Positions 14,514 through 22,987 of a stretch of DNA of 64,000 nucleotides are shown piece by piece. This DNA comes from CAYRGY01 sp964424075. Lineage in GTDB: Bacteria > Patescibacteriota > Gracilibacteria > UBA1369. Under the pieces are notes generated by a model. That model searched no databases. It saw nothing but the letters and a program-made list of their open reading frames with translations, and was not told the DNA's origin. Numbering within the stretch: position 1 is the stretch's first letter; every line of letters starts with the position of its first letter. The stretch spans positions 62,001 through 126,000 of the forward strand of contig CAYRGY010000001.1 of the NCBI GenBank assembly GCA_964424075.1, in the 5' to 3' direction. The position numbers and the translations under genes were made by a program.

Positions 14514-17500
14514 CTAACTACATCCTGAAGTCGCTCCACAGCTATTACATTTGTAGCAAGCGCCATTGCGCACCATCGTCATACCACATTCACTACAACT
14601 GGGTGCATCGCCGTCACTAGCTTTTAGAGCCAAATCAGCCTGCAGTTTTCCCAAATCAATTTCCTGTTGCATCGCCACACCTGAACGACGACTCTCATTC
14701 TCCCCTTCTCCAATACTCTCATCCATTTTACCAATAGCGGAAACCAACATTTTCTCTTCCTCCTCATCTACATGTTGAACACCACCTTTTGACCCAATCA
14801 CCTTGGTTAGCTCTGCCAAATCTGTCACTTCTTCCACATTTTCCACTGGCACCTTTTGTAATAACAAACTTGTTCCCTGCTCATAAGCCCGATCAACCAG
14901 ATCTGCATTGTGATATTTCTTGGCTACTTCTTTGGGCAAAAATTTCAATGCCATCCAGCGAGCAATATAATCGATAATTGACTTAACCATTGGCACATCA
15001 CGATTAGCAGTCATTCCGGCCGGCTCAAAACGAGTGTGGCAAAATTTGGAAACTAAAACCTCTAGTGGCACTCCATACTGCAAATTCATCGACAATGAAA
15101 GAGACAAAGCTCCCATAATTCCGGAAAGTGTTGATCCTTCCTTGGCCATATTGATAAAAACTTCGCCCGGTGAATTATTTTCATAAAGACCAATTGTAAT
15201 ATAGCCCTCATGACCGGATATGCTGAATTTATGGGTAATTGAGCGACGCTCATCCGGTAATTTGCGACGTAGCGGCCTTTCGACAATTCTTTCGATAACC
15301 TTCTGCACTTCTTTCGGACCAACTGATTCATCAATGTCTTCTATATCTCTAAAATCAAATAATCTAGCATATGAATCTTCAGCAGCAGATGTACTTAGCG
15401 GCTGACTCAATTTGGAACCGTCACGATAAAGTGCATTGCACTTCAGCATCAACTCCCAACTTCGCATATACGCATCCTTAATTTGCCCTACTGTAGACTC
15501 TTCCGGCATATTGATAGTCTTGGAAATAGAACCGGAGATAAACGGTTGAGCCGCAGCCATCATTTTGATATGACCTAAATACGGTATAAAACGACTGCCC
15601 TTCCCACACTTATTGGCACAGTCAAAGACTGCCAAATGTTTTTCATCTTTGATATGAGGAGCTCCCTCCACAGTCATAGCCCCACATACAAATTGATTGG
15701 CCACCTCAATTTCCTCCTCGCTAAAGCCCAATACTTCTAATATATTAAAGTTAATATCATTCAATTGCTCATCGGATAGACCTAAAACATTTCGACAGAA
15801 ATCTTCCCCTAAAACATATTTGTTAAAGGCAAATTTCAACTCAAATACACCGGTTAATTGAGCTTCAATCGCAGTCATTTGCTCCACACCGAATCCTTTT
15901 TTACGTAATGATTTTTCATTTATATAAGGACAATTTCGCAAAGTAGCATGCCCAACTACATATTTAATAATCTCACTAACCTGCTCCTCACTATAGCCCA
16001 AATTTTTCAAAGCCGGAGCAATAGAGCTGTTGGCAATCTTGAAATATCCACCGCCAACCAATTTCTTAAATTTAACCAGAGCAAAATCCGGCTCAATTCC
16101 GGTAGTATCACAATCCATCACCAGTCCAATCGTACCGGTAGGAGCCACTACTGAAACCTGTGCATTGCGGTAACCATGCTTATCCCCCATCTCATATGCT
16201 TTATCCCAAGCCCTTTTAGCGGCCTCAAGCATATCGGCTGGAGCATAATGAGAGTCAATACCTTTGGGTTTAACTGTTAAACCCTCATATTCATCCGCCT
16301 GGGCTGCATGTGCTGCCCGTCTATGATTGGCAATTACTCGCAACATGTGTTTCTTATTCTTTTCATATTCCTGAAATGGACCCCACACAGAAGCCATTTC
16401 TGCAGAGGCGGCATAAGACTCACCGGTTAGAATAGCTGACAGAGCACCACAAGTTGCATAACCTTCTTCCGAAGCATAGGGAATTCCCATTTTCATCAAC
16501 AGAGAACCAATATTAGCATAGCCTAGACCCAAAGTTCTGAATTGATATGAAAGTCTGGCAATTTCTTTAGCCGGAAATTGAGCCATTAAAACAGATATTT
16601 CCAAAACAATAGTCCAAATGCGAATCGCATGTTTATAAGACTCAATATCAAATTTCTTGGTTTCACTATCGTAAAACTTCACTAGATTCAAAGATGCTAA
16701 ATTACAAGCTGTATCATCCAAAAACATATATTCCGAACAAGGATTGGAAGCGTTAATCCGTCCGCTGGCCGGACAAGTATGCCATTCATTAATAGTCGTA
16801 TCGAATTGCAAACCCGGATCGGCGCAAGACCAGGCCGCTTTAGCTATTTTATCCCACAAATCACGAGCCTTAACACTTTTATAAGTTGAACCGTCTTTTC
16901 TATTTATAAATGCCCACTGCCCATCTTCCTGCACAGCCTTAATAAACTTATTCGGTACTCGCACTGAATTATTGGAATTTTGTCCGCCCACTGTAGTATA
17001 GGCTTCTGACCGAAAATCAGTATCATACCTTCGAAAATCAAACTCCTCAGGCTTCATTCCATCTTCCACCAACATCAACACACGTTTAATATAATTAAGC
17101 GGAACATGTTTACGATTAGCTTTATAAATCAAAGTCTTAAGCTCATCGTTCTCTTCCGGATCAATACCATTTTCAAAAGCGCTTTTAACAATTCTAGCCA
17201 ATTCCTCATAACAAATATAACTTCCGGAAACCAAAGCCGCCACTTTCTGCTCTTCTATCACTTTCCAATCAATGAAAGTTTCCACTTCCGGGTGATCCAA
17301 ATCCAAACAAACCATTTTAGCTGCACGACGAGTTGTCCCACCGGACTTAATCGACCCGGCAGCACGATCAAACACCTGCAAAAAACTCATCACTCCTGAA
17401 GATTTCCCACCCCCGGAAAGCGGCTCATTAACACCTCGTAATTGCGAAAAGTTAGTCCCTGTTCCGGACCCATATTTAAATAGTCTGGCCTCACGTATCA

Positions 17501-18152
17501 CCAAATCAAAAATCCCACCTTCATTCACCAAATCATCTTTAACTGACTGAATAAAACACGCATGCGGTTGTGGATGAGTATAAGCATCCTCCGAAAGCTT
17601 CACTTCTCCGGAATCTGGATCAACATAATAGTGTCCCTGCGCCTCAGCGTTAATTCCATAAGCATGCTGCAAACCGGTATTAAACCATTGCGGCGAATTA
17701 GGCGCAGCCATTTGAGCGGTCAACATATACTTCAATTCATCTTCAAAAGCATCTGCATCATCCTTGCTGGCAAAATAATCATACTTTTCACCCCAATACC
17801 TCCAAGTAGACGCCATTCGGGTAGAAACCTGCTTAATAGACTTCTCCGCTCCCAAAACCGGATTACCATCTGAATCTTTGATAATCTCCCCTTTTTCATT
17901 TTTCTGCGGTACTCCCCTTTTGCGGCAATATTTCTGTGCCAAAACGTCCGTCGCAACCTGAGACCAACTCGTTGGTACTTCCACATCATTCATCTCAAAC
18001 ACTACTGAGCCATCCGGATTGGAAATCTTCGACGCTCTATAATCAAACTCAAAATTATCAAATGGGTCCTGACCCTTCTTGGTAAATTTACGTTCAATCT
18101 TCAAACCTTTAGAGACGACGGCAGAATTTGTTTTGGTAGGGGTACTCTTCAT
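14514..18152 (-). CDS. nrdJ: adenosylcobalamin-dependent (class II) ribonucleotide reductase
   Basis: Reduces ribonucleotides to deoxyribonucleotides using a B12-derived radical; the main DNA precursor enzyme here. 1212 aa, typical of the long NrdJ family. Visible: SWSQVATDVLAQKYCRKRGVP in the N-terminal domain, SGTGTNFSQLRG and SGGGKSSGVMSF in the barrel, the active-site block NPCSEYMFLDDTACNLASLNL with its Cys and Glu, VVAPTGTIGLVMDCDTTGIEPDF, and a TSCPD-type domain (LSLSMNLQYGVPLEVLVSKFCHTRFEP). The C-terminus holds CxxC pairs (CSECG, CYKCNSCG) that form a zinc ribbon or the redox Cys pair. Cobalamin must probably be imported. ATG start; no ribosome site seen. The 408-bp upstream gap contains repeats described separately. 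Confidence 0.96.
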   Translation of the reverse strand: MKSTPTKTNSAVVSKGLKIERKFTKKGQDPFDNFEFDYRASKISNPDGSVVFEMNDVEVPTSWSQVATDVLAQKYCRKRGVPQKNEKGEIIKDSDGNPVLGAEKSIKQVSTRMASTWRYWGEKYDYFASKDDADAFEDELKYMLTAQMAAPNSPQWFNTGLQHAYGINAEAQGHYYVDPDSGEVKLSEDAYTHPQPHACFIQSVKDDLVNEGGIFDLVIREARLFKYGSGTGTNFSQLRGVNEPLSGGGKSSGVMSFLQVFDRAAGSIKSGGTTRRAAKMVCLDLDHPEVETFIDWKVIEEQKVAALVSGSYICYEELARIVKSAFENGIDPEENDELKTLIYKANRKHVPLNYIKRVLMLVEDGMKPEEFDFRRYDTDFRSEAYTTVGGQNSNNSVRVPNKFIKAVQEDGQWAFINRKDGSTYKSVKARDLWDKIAKAAWSCADPGLQFDTTINEWHTCPASGRINASNPCSEYMFLDDTACNLASLNLVKFYDSETKKFDIESYKHAIRIWTIVLEISVLMAQFPAKEIARLSYQFRTLGLGYANIGSLLMKMGIPYASEEGYATCGALSAILTGESYAASAEMASVWGPFQEYEKNKKHMLRVIANHRRAAHAAQADEYEGLTVKPKGIDSHYAPADMLEAAKRAWDKAYEMGDKHGYRNAQVSVVAPTGTIGLVMDCDTTGIEPDFALVKFKKLVGGGYFKIANSSIAPALKNLGYSEEQVSEIIKYVVGHATLRNCPYINEKSLRKKGFGVEQMTAIEAQLTGVFELKFAFNKYVLGEDFCRNVLGLSDEQLNDINFNILEVLGFSEEEIEVANQFVCGAMTVEGAPHIKDEKHLAVFDCANKCGKGSRFIPYLGHIKMMAAAQPFISGSISKTINMPEESTVGQIKDAYMRSWELMLKCNALYRDGSKLSQPLSTSAAEDSYARLFDFRDIEDIDESVGPKEVQKVIERIVERPLRRKLPDERRSITHKFSISGHEGYITIGLYENNSPGEVFINMAKEGSTLSGIMGALSLSLSMNLQYGVPLEVLVSKFCHTRFEPAGMTANRDVPMVKSIIDYIARWMALKFLPKEVAKKYHNADLVDRAYEQGTSLLLQKVPVENVEEVTDLAELTKVIGSKGGVQHVDEEEEKMLVSAIGKMDESIGEGENESRRSGVAMQQEIDLGKLQADLALKASDGDAPSCSECGMTMVRNGACYKCNSCGATSGCS

Positions 18153-18221
18153 AGTGAAAAAGTTAACTGGGGAAATAATTTGTCTTTATTTTTTGAACTA
18201 ATTTTTAGTACAAAAACTTTA

Positions 18222-18308
18222 TTTTGATGTAGTCTCAAGCCTTTTTTGAATGTAGTCTAACGACGAGATATTGTAGTACAATCCGCGCTGACACACTATA
18301 TTTAGTAA
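18222..18308. promoter_or_regulatory. NrdR-box-like element and TGTAGTCT repeats upstream of nrdJ
   Basis: ACACTATATTTAGTAA (18293-18308) matches the palindromic NrdR box pattern (ACACwATATaTwGTGT type) at most positions. Nearer to nrdJ, TTTTGATGTAGTCT (18222-18235) and TTTTGAATGTAGTCT (18244-18258 region) form a direct repeat of about 22 bp, with a third TGTAGT near 18272. NrdR represses RNR genes in many bacteria; no nrdR gene is in this window. The rest of 18153-18560 is AT-rich without genes. Confidence 0.35.
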
Positions 18309-18525
18309 TTTGAAACTATCCACCCCAAGATACTCTTTCCCTAAAAATTCGACAAGACATTTGTAACAAAATTTCATAAAAGTCATTGCATTTTTCTAAG
18401 ATCAATTTCAAATTATAATTCGCATATATATTATAATATATTCAAAGTTTATCAACTCTTCCCTGTAAGGGAATTACATCTAAAATAGTTAACAGTACTA
18501 AAAGCTTTTAAAAAAACGTAAAGTT

Positions 18526-18534
18526 TGTTATAAT
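18526..18534 (+). promoter_or_regulatory. extended -10 promoter for the Cys-repeat protein
   Basis: TGTTATAAT, an extended -10 box, lies 26 bp upstream of the ATG at 18561. There is no clear -35, as expected for extended -10 promoters. The same nonamer occurs before the ABC exporter on the other strand. Confidence 0.5.
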
Positions 18535-18560
18535 AGCTTGATATCCTTAAATATATAAAA

Positions 18561-19052
18561 ATGGCTAATCCAAATACACCCAATGTGCCGGAAGAAAATG
18601 TAGAAACTCTACTTACATCCGGAGCAGAGACAAAAGTTAAACAAGGTATTTCCATCATTCTAGAAAAAGTCAAAAGAGGCGCCATGCCTATTATGATGGC
18701 AACCTCACTTCTAATCCAAAGCGGCTGCGGCGGAAAGGTTACTTACGATGAACAAGGAATCGTTCAAGTAGACGACGATACCGATCAAGGCGGCGAAGGC
18801 GGAGCTCCAGGCGTTGAACAAGGTGGTGAAGGCGGCGAAGAAGCTGCTGAAAACTGTTCTGGATATGAATACACAGGCGGAGCTCCAGGCGTTGAACAAG
18901 GTGGTGAAGGCGGCGAAGAAGCTGCTGAAAACTGTTCTGGATATGAATACACAGGCGGAGGACAATACCAAGATCCAGAGAATTGCCCAGGTTTTGCAGG
19001 TCCAGAAAACTGTTCAGGCTTCGGCAATCCAGAAAGTTGCTCTGGTGTATAA
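18561..19052 (+). CDS. Cys-repeat protein (E-N/S-C-S/P-G motifs), possibly exported
   Basis: 163 aa, unlike any family I know. Residues 1-40 are polar and helical (EENVETLLTSGAETKVKQGI), then a hydrophobic stretch AMPIMMATSLLIQSGC resembles a signal or lipobox ending at Cys56, although Gln at -3 is atypical. The rest is Gly/Glu-rich low complexity carrying five short motifs: AENCSGY, AENCSGY, PENCPGF, PENCSGF, PESCSGV, each with one Cys. The first two lie in perfect 26-residue tandem copies. The TAA at 19050-19052 is followed in the same frame by 51 more codons with two further motifs, ending exactly before the next gene's ATG. The layout of leader-like N-terminus plus repeated Cys motifs plus adjacent glycosyltransferase resembles a modified-peptide precursor, but that is inference. 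Confidence 0.7.
   Translation: MANPNTPNVPEENVETLLTSGAETKVKQGISIILEKVKRGAMPIMMATSLLIQSGCGGKVTYDEQGIVQVDDDTDQGGEGGAPGVEQGGEGGEEAAENCSGYEYTGGAPGVEQGGEGGEEAAENCSGYEYTGGGQYQDPENCPGFAGPENCSGFGNPESCSGV
18798..18953 (+). repeat. perfect 2 x 78-bp tandem duplication
   Basis: Copies 18798-18875 and 18876-18953 are identical base for base, and a third partial copy begins GGCGGAG at 18954 and then diverges. The unit encodes 26 residues with one AENCSGYEYTG motif. Identity at the DNA level points to a recent duplication that keeps frame. Confidence 0.95.
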
Positions 19053-19208
19053 AAATTAAGAAAACTAATTAAAAACGCAGGCGTAGATGCTCCAGCAGAT
19101 GCTGAAAACTGCCCAGGAGTGGAAGTTAAAGACAGTGGAATTGACTCTGAAAGTTACGGTGGTTGGGTTGCACCTGAAACTTGTCCGAGTTATGATGCAG
19201 GCAACTAA
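19053..19208 (+). pseudogene. in-frame continuation of the Cys-repeat gene after a TAA stop
   Basis: Directly after the TAA at 19050-19052 the same frame stays open for 51 codons and stops at 19206-19208, abutting the ATG of the glycosyltransferase gene. It encodes NAGVDAPADAENCPGVEV and WVAPETCPSYDAGN, the same motif grammar as upstream (ENCPG, ETCPS). No ATG, GTG or TTG start is available in this frame. Most likely it is the original C-terminus of the upstream gene, cut off by a nonsense change or by a short AT-rich insertion (around 19048-19075). Stop readthrough, or a sequencing error, are alternatives. Confidence 0.6.
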
Positions 19209-20216
19209 ATGCCCAGCATGTCCCTCTCGCTTTGCCTCATTGTCAAAAACGAGCAAAACAATTTGAAGCATAATTTGCCCAGCTTTGCTGGGCTTTATGA
19301 TGAGCTAATCATCGCTGACACCGGCTCAGATGATCGCACCGTGGAAATCGCTGAAAAGGCCGGTGCTAAAGTCAGCCATTTCAAATGGATTGATGATTTT
19401 AGCGCTGCCCGCAATTTTTGCCTTAGCCGAGCCACATCTGAATATGTGATGATGATTGATGCCGACGACTTCATGACCTCCACGAACCGGGATGAACTGA
19501 AACGCCAGCTCACCTTTTTCCTGCCTACCGCGACTGGAATTTCCCTCCCCTATGAACTGACTTTCACCGACACGGGACGCACTACCCGCTCCTTCCTCCC
19601 CCGCATTTGGAAACGCGAACTAGGACTCAAATATATTCATCGTATTCATGAAATGCTAGACGTCCCGGTTGAGCTTCGTCCCCAGTTCGTCAAACTTGAT
19701 ATTCCGATTACACAGCTTAAAGATGCAGAAATTCACAAGCGCAGCCTCACCCGCAATCTGGAAATTCTGGAAAAAGTAGTCCAAGAAGAACCGGATAATC
19801 AACGTTATCTTTATTTTCTCGGCCACGATCACCTCTTTTTTGGTAAACCGGAAGAAGCGATCAAACACCTCAAACACTACCTCAAACTTAAGCCGGCACA
19901 CTCTCACAATCGCAATCGTGCCTACTTTTACCTTGGTGTCGCTAATCTAAAACTTGGCAATGAACAGCAGGCTCAAGCCAATTTCGCACAAGCGATTGAA
20001 ACTAATTCTCATTTTATTGAGCCATATTTATATTTAGGTGATTTAGCACAAAAACAACTTAACTTCGAGCAAGCAATTGAGTACTATTTACTTGCAGTAC
20101 AAAATTGTAAGGAACCTCCTCAAACGCATATTTTTATCAATCGCGAGATTTATAAAAATACTGCTCAACGCAAAATAAAAGAAGCCCTTGAAAACGCCAA
20201 AAAACAAAATAATTAG
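19209..20216 (+). CDS. family 2 glycosyltransferase with TPR domain (SunS-like architecture)
   Basis: 335 aa. The N-terminal GT-A domain (about 1-180) starts LSLCLIVKNEQNNL, has the nucleotide-binding ELIIADTGSDDRTVEIAEKAGA and the metal-binding MMIDADDFM. About 190-330 form TPR helices (RYLYFLGHDHLFFGKPEEAIKHLKHYLKLKP, then RAYFYLGVANLKLGNEQQAQANFAQAI, then EPYLYLGDLAQKQLNFEQAIEYYL). GT2-TPR proteins transfer sugars to peptides or surface polymers; SunS, the S-glycosyltransferase of sublancin, has this layout, but many GT2-TPR proteins do not act on peptides. The ATG touches the stop of the Cys-repeat tail, which supports one operon. The DUF4012 gene starts inside its 3' end. Confidence 0.88.
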   Translation: MPSMSLSLCLIVKNEQNNLKHNLPSFAGLYDELIIADTGSDDRTVEIAEKAGAKVSHFKWIDDFSAARNFCLSRATSEYVMMIDADDFMTSTNRDELKRQLTFFLPTATGISLPYELTFTDTGRTTRSFLPRIWKRELGLKYIHRIHEMLDVPVELRPQFVKLDIPITQLKDAEIHKRSLTRNLEILEKVVQEEPDNQRYLYFLGHDHLFFGKPEEAIKHLKHYLKLKPAHSHNRNRAYFYLGVANLKLGNEQQAQANFAQAIETNSHFIEPYLYLGDLAQKQLNFEQAIEYYLLAVQNCKEPPQTHIFINREIYKNTAQRKIKEALENAKKQNN

Positions 20217-21672
20217 TCTCGCAGGTTCGACTATATCGCAGTTTTTCTCATCTCAGCAGAAACACATTTTAATACTCTTCCTTAATAATAACGAAAACCG
20301 ACCAGGTGGAGGCTTTATTACCAATGCCTTGCTGCTAACTATCGGCAAATGGCGACTGAAACATCGCTTTCTGGACGTATTCTTTGAGCTTAAGAATAGT
20401 AAAATTAAGGCTCCTGAAGAGGTCACCCGCTATCTTGGGCATAAAAAACTCCCCTTTCGGGACGCTTTAATTTACCCTTTCTTAGACGAGAACATTCAGA
20501 ATCTCAAAAGTATTCTGAAAACCAATAAACTCCCCAGTCCTAAAAAAGTCATACTTATTAATACAACAGCTGCTGAATCAGTCTGGCAAGAACTCAAACT
20601 AGAACCTAAAAATCTCTTTTTCCATCTAACAGTGGAAAGTTCCACTCTTGATTTCCATAATTTAGAGCAATTACAAAAACGCAAACAAGTCATCCACAAC
20701 TTTTATTTCCGACTTATTAAGGCGTCAATACTGCGCTTCTGGAAATGGCCCGCCCTGATCAGACTTTTAAATCAAGAATTGCTCAACAAAAATTTACAGA
20801 TTTATCCTTCGAGTTTAGACACTAACCTTAGAAGCAATTTCCTGGGAGTTTTTGATTGCAACTATCTGGGTATTAAAAATAATCGTTACATTTCTAAAAA
20901 CATTCAGCATCACATTAACATTGAACCTAAACAGACTCGGCAAAAATTACTAATCACACTAGACCATCGAGGTAGTTTTAACTATCCCCTCTCCGGCTAC
21001 TATCAAGGCACGCTCAAGATCATTCTGCCTAAGAAAGCCAAATTTCAGCTACAAACCCCCTTACAATATCGAACATATCAGCAGGAAAAGTATCAAGAAA
21101 TTTCCATTTACATTTTAATGGAGCCTAAAGATCACCTGGAAATTAACTTGGAATACACACTTCCGGCCTGCAAAAAACTCGATTTCCAATATTTGCATCA
21201 ACCTGGAGCTAACAATAATCACTTTTCACAAACCATTAACACATCACCCCAATTTTTCCTTGATCCTCACCCCTTCTTTTCCACTCGGGAGAATAGCGCA
21301 ATCAGTAGCCAATTACCGCAAATACAAGATCTGCATTATCAATTGACCTGGCAAAATCAAAAAATGCCACCACGAATCTATTTTCACGAAATTATTCAGC
21401 CGAATCTAGTCCTGCTCAAATTCAATGAGCCGGTAAAATTCAAAAAAAACAGTTTCAAAATCTCAAATCAAAAACAAGCAATACTCATCAAAAATATTAA
21501 AACCAGCGATGACAAAACCCGCATCTGGCTGAAAACAGAAGCTTTCCCCCGCCAAGAAAACCAATTCTATACAATTAAAATCGATGGACTTCACAATCAA
21601 CAAGGCACTGAGTTAAACTCAAAACAAAGACAAGTAACAATTGTCTATCGCTCTAAAAAATTTAAACTTTAG
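20188..21672 (+). CDS. DUF4012 domain protein
   Basis: 494 aa from TTG 20188, overlapping the glycosyltransferase by 29 bp, so translation is probably coupled; no better start is visible. ILILFLNNNENRPGGGFITNALLLTIGKW near residue 27 is the DUF4012 (PF13196) signature (L.NN.E.R..GGF). The usual N-terminal membrane anchor is absent, so either the true start is different or the protein is soluble. The region to about 230 follows the family; the C-terminal half has beta-rich segments (KLLITLDHRGSFNYPLSGYYQGTLKI; ITNQKQ-type strands) that may be Ig-like. DUF4012 genes often sit near cell-surface glycosylation genes in CPR and actinobacteria; function is unknown. Confidence 0.8.
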   Translation: MKTPKNKIISLAGSTISQFFSSQQKHILILFLNNNENRPGGGFITNALLLTIGKWRLKHRFLDVFFELKNSKIKAPEEVTRYLGHKKLPFRDALIYPFLDENIQNLKSILKTNKLPSPKKVILINTTAAESVWQELKLEPKNLFFHLTVESSTLDFHNLEQLQKRKQVIHNFYFRLIKASILRFWKWPALIRLLNQELLNKNLQIYPSSLDTNLRSNFLGVFDCNYLGIKNNRYISKNIQHHINIEPKQTRQKLLITLDHRGSFNYPLSGYYQGTLKIILPKKAKFQLQTPLQYRTYQQEKYQEISIYILMEPKDHLEINLEYTLPACKKLDFQYLHQPGANNNHFSQTINTSPQFFLDPHPFFSTRENSAISSQLPQIQDLHYQLTWQNQKMPPRIYFHEIIQPNLVLLKFNEPVKFKKNSFKISNQKQAILIKNIKTSDDKTRIWLKTEAFPRQENQFYTIKIDGLHNQQGTELNSKQRQVTIVYRSKKFKL

Positions 21673-21676
21673 ACTC

Positions 21677-22117
21677 ATGGAAATCCACAGTCCCAGCTTT
21701 CAAAACCAGCAAATGATCCCTACCAAATTCACTTGCCAAGGCGCGGATGTATCACCAGAACTACAAATAACGGATGTCCCCGAAGGTGCTGTAAGTTTAG
21801 CCTTAATCAGCGATGACCCTGATGCGCCAAATGGCGATTGGGTACATTGGTTAATTTGGAATATACCACCTCATACTAACACAATTCCTGAAGCAACAGA
21901 CTTGAAATTTGCCATTCAAGGTACTACCAGTTTTGGCAATCAAGGCTACGGAGGACCATGCCCACCCAGCGGAACACATCGCTATTTCTTTAAGTTATAT
22001 GCCTTAGACACAGAATTGGATCTTGCTCCCACATCAGACAAACAAGCGCTTTTACAAGCGATGGAAGGACATATTATCGAAAAAAGTGAATTAATGGGAA
22101 CCTATGCCAAAAACTAG
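21677..22117 (+). CDS. PEBP/YbhB-family (Raf kinase inhibitor-like) protein
   Basis: 146 aa with ATG 21677 as start, because family members begin M.I.SP.F and the upstream TTG 21641 extension lies inside the preceding gene. Conserved blocks: IPTKFTCQGADVSPELQITDVP, LALISDDPDAPNGDWVHWLIWNIPP (the DPDAP..WVHW anion pocket), GQTSFGNQGYGGPCPPSGTHRYFFKLYALD (GxxGPxPPxGxHRY). Bacterial members are small soluble proteins whose ligand is unknown. It follows the DUF4012 gene by 4 bp and is probably its operon partner. Confidence 0.93.
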   Translation: MEIHSPSFQNQQMIPTKFTCQGADVSPELQITDVPEGAVSLALISDDPDAPNGDWVHWLIWNIPPHTNTIPEATDLKFAIQGTTSFGNQGYGGPCPPSGTHRYFFKLYALDTELDLAPTSDKQALLQAMEGHIIEKSELMGTYAKN

Positions 22118-22168
22118 CAGTTTTTTGTAATACTTTCAGCCAATTTTCATTCTAATTAACGAAGTATT

Positions 22169-22202
22169 TAACGATTGACATATCGTTAGAGTATTATATA
22201 AT
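22169..22202 (+). promoter_or_regulatory. consensus sigma70 promoter with inverted repeat over the -35
   Basis: TTGACA (22175-22180), a 16-bp spacer and TATAAT (22197-22202): both hexamers are perfect. The -35 sits inside an inverted repeat TAACGAT-TGACAT-ATCGTTA (22169-22188), a likely operator for a repressor. The predicted transcript start is about 14 bases before the ATG at 22223. Confidence 0.75.
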
Positions 22203-22222
22203 AAGCTCTCTTAAAATTGACT

Positions 22223-22987
22223 ATGACACAAGCAGCAGAAAACAGAGATTTCATCGACTGGGGAGATCTGAATGACGAAATCGGCATTGAGGAACCCGCA
22301 CCATTAAGCCGCGGAGTTTCCGGACTAATTCGCAAAGTCGACTATCCCAGATTGACTGAAGAACAACAACAGTTAACAGGATTAATCGATTTATTGATCG
22401 ATTCTGTCAACTATTACATTGAAAAAATCCAGACTATCAGTCAGCAAGATCAAAGTGAATTAGCAGTACAAACCGCTCAATTTTTTGATGAATTGGAATT
22501 AATCTTGGATGAACACCTAAGCGAAAAGCTGGAATCAGCCAAAAGCTCCCTTCTGGAAAGCTTTATTACCGTACTACGGCAAAGATATGTTACCAGAGCA
22601 GCTCTGGGTAAATTCACCAAACTAGAACTAAGTGATTTAACTACCAATTTAAGCAATCTAATGGTTGCTCTCATACCAATTAGAGCGGAAGGTAATTTGG
22701 AAGATCTGGAAAATCAACTTATTTACACTCTGGAAATATCACTACTACGAAAATACCAATTGCAGGAAATCGCCATGCACCTTGAGTCCAGTCAAAACAA
22801 TGAAATCCCTCCGGAATTGATTCGCCGGGTTATTCGCAATGTAATTAAACTAGAAGGATTTCCTAAATTAGCTTTACTGGACAGAATGGAGCAAATCACA
22901 AGTGAAGATGATTTATGTGAATTGCAAAACAATTCTGATCCTGGCCTGGAGCAAACTCTATTGGATAAGATTCGCAGTTTGAACTAG
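22223..22987 (+). CDS. unknown helical protein
   Basis: 254 aa from ATG 22223 (an upstream in-frame TTG at 22217 would be within the leader). I do not recognise it. No signal peptide or membrane segment is evident; it reads as a soluble, mostly alpha-helical, acidic protein, with a leucine/isoleucine-rich core around 50-170 (LIDLLIDSVNYYIEKIQ, then QFFDELELILDEHLSEKLE) and a C-terminal part containing PPELIRRVIRNVIKLEGFPKLALLDRMEQI. It is the only gene under the strong, apparently repressible promoter just upstream, so it may be an inducible protein. It converges on the ABC exporter with no gap. Confidence 0.7.
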   Translation: MTQAAENRDFIDWGDLNDEIGIEEPAPLSRGVSGLIRKVDYPRLTEEQQQLTGLIDLLIDSVNYYIEKIQTISQQDQSELAVQTAQFFDELELILDEHLSEKLESAKSSLLESFITVLRQRYVTRAALGKFTKLELSDLTTNLSNLMVALIPIRAEGNLEDLENQLIYTLEISLLRKYQLQEIAMHLESSQNNEIPPELIRRVIRNVIKLEGFPKLALLDRMEQITSEDDLCELQNNSDPGLEQTLLDKIRSLN

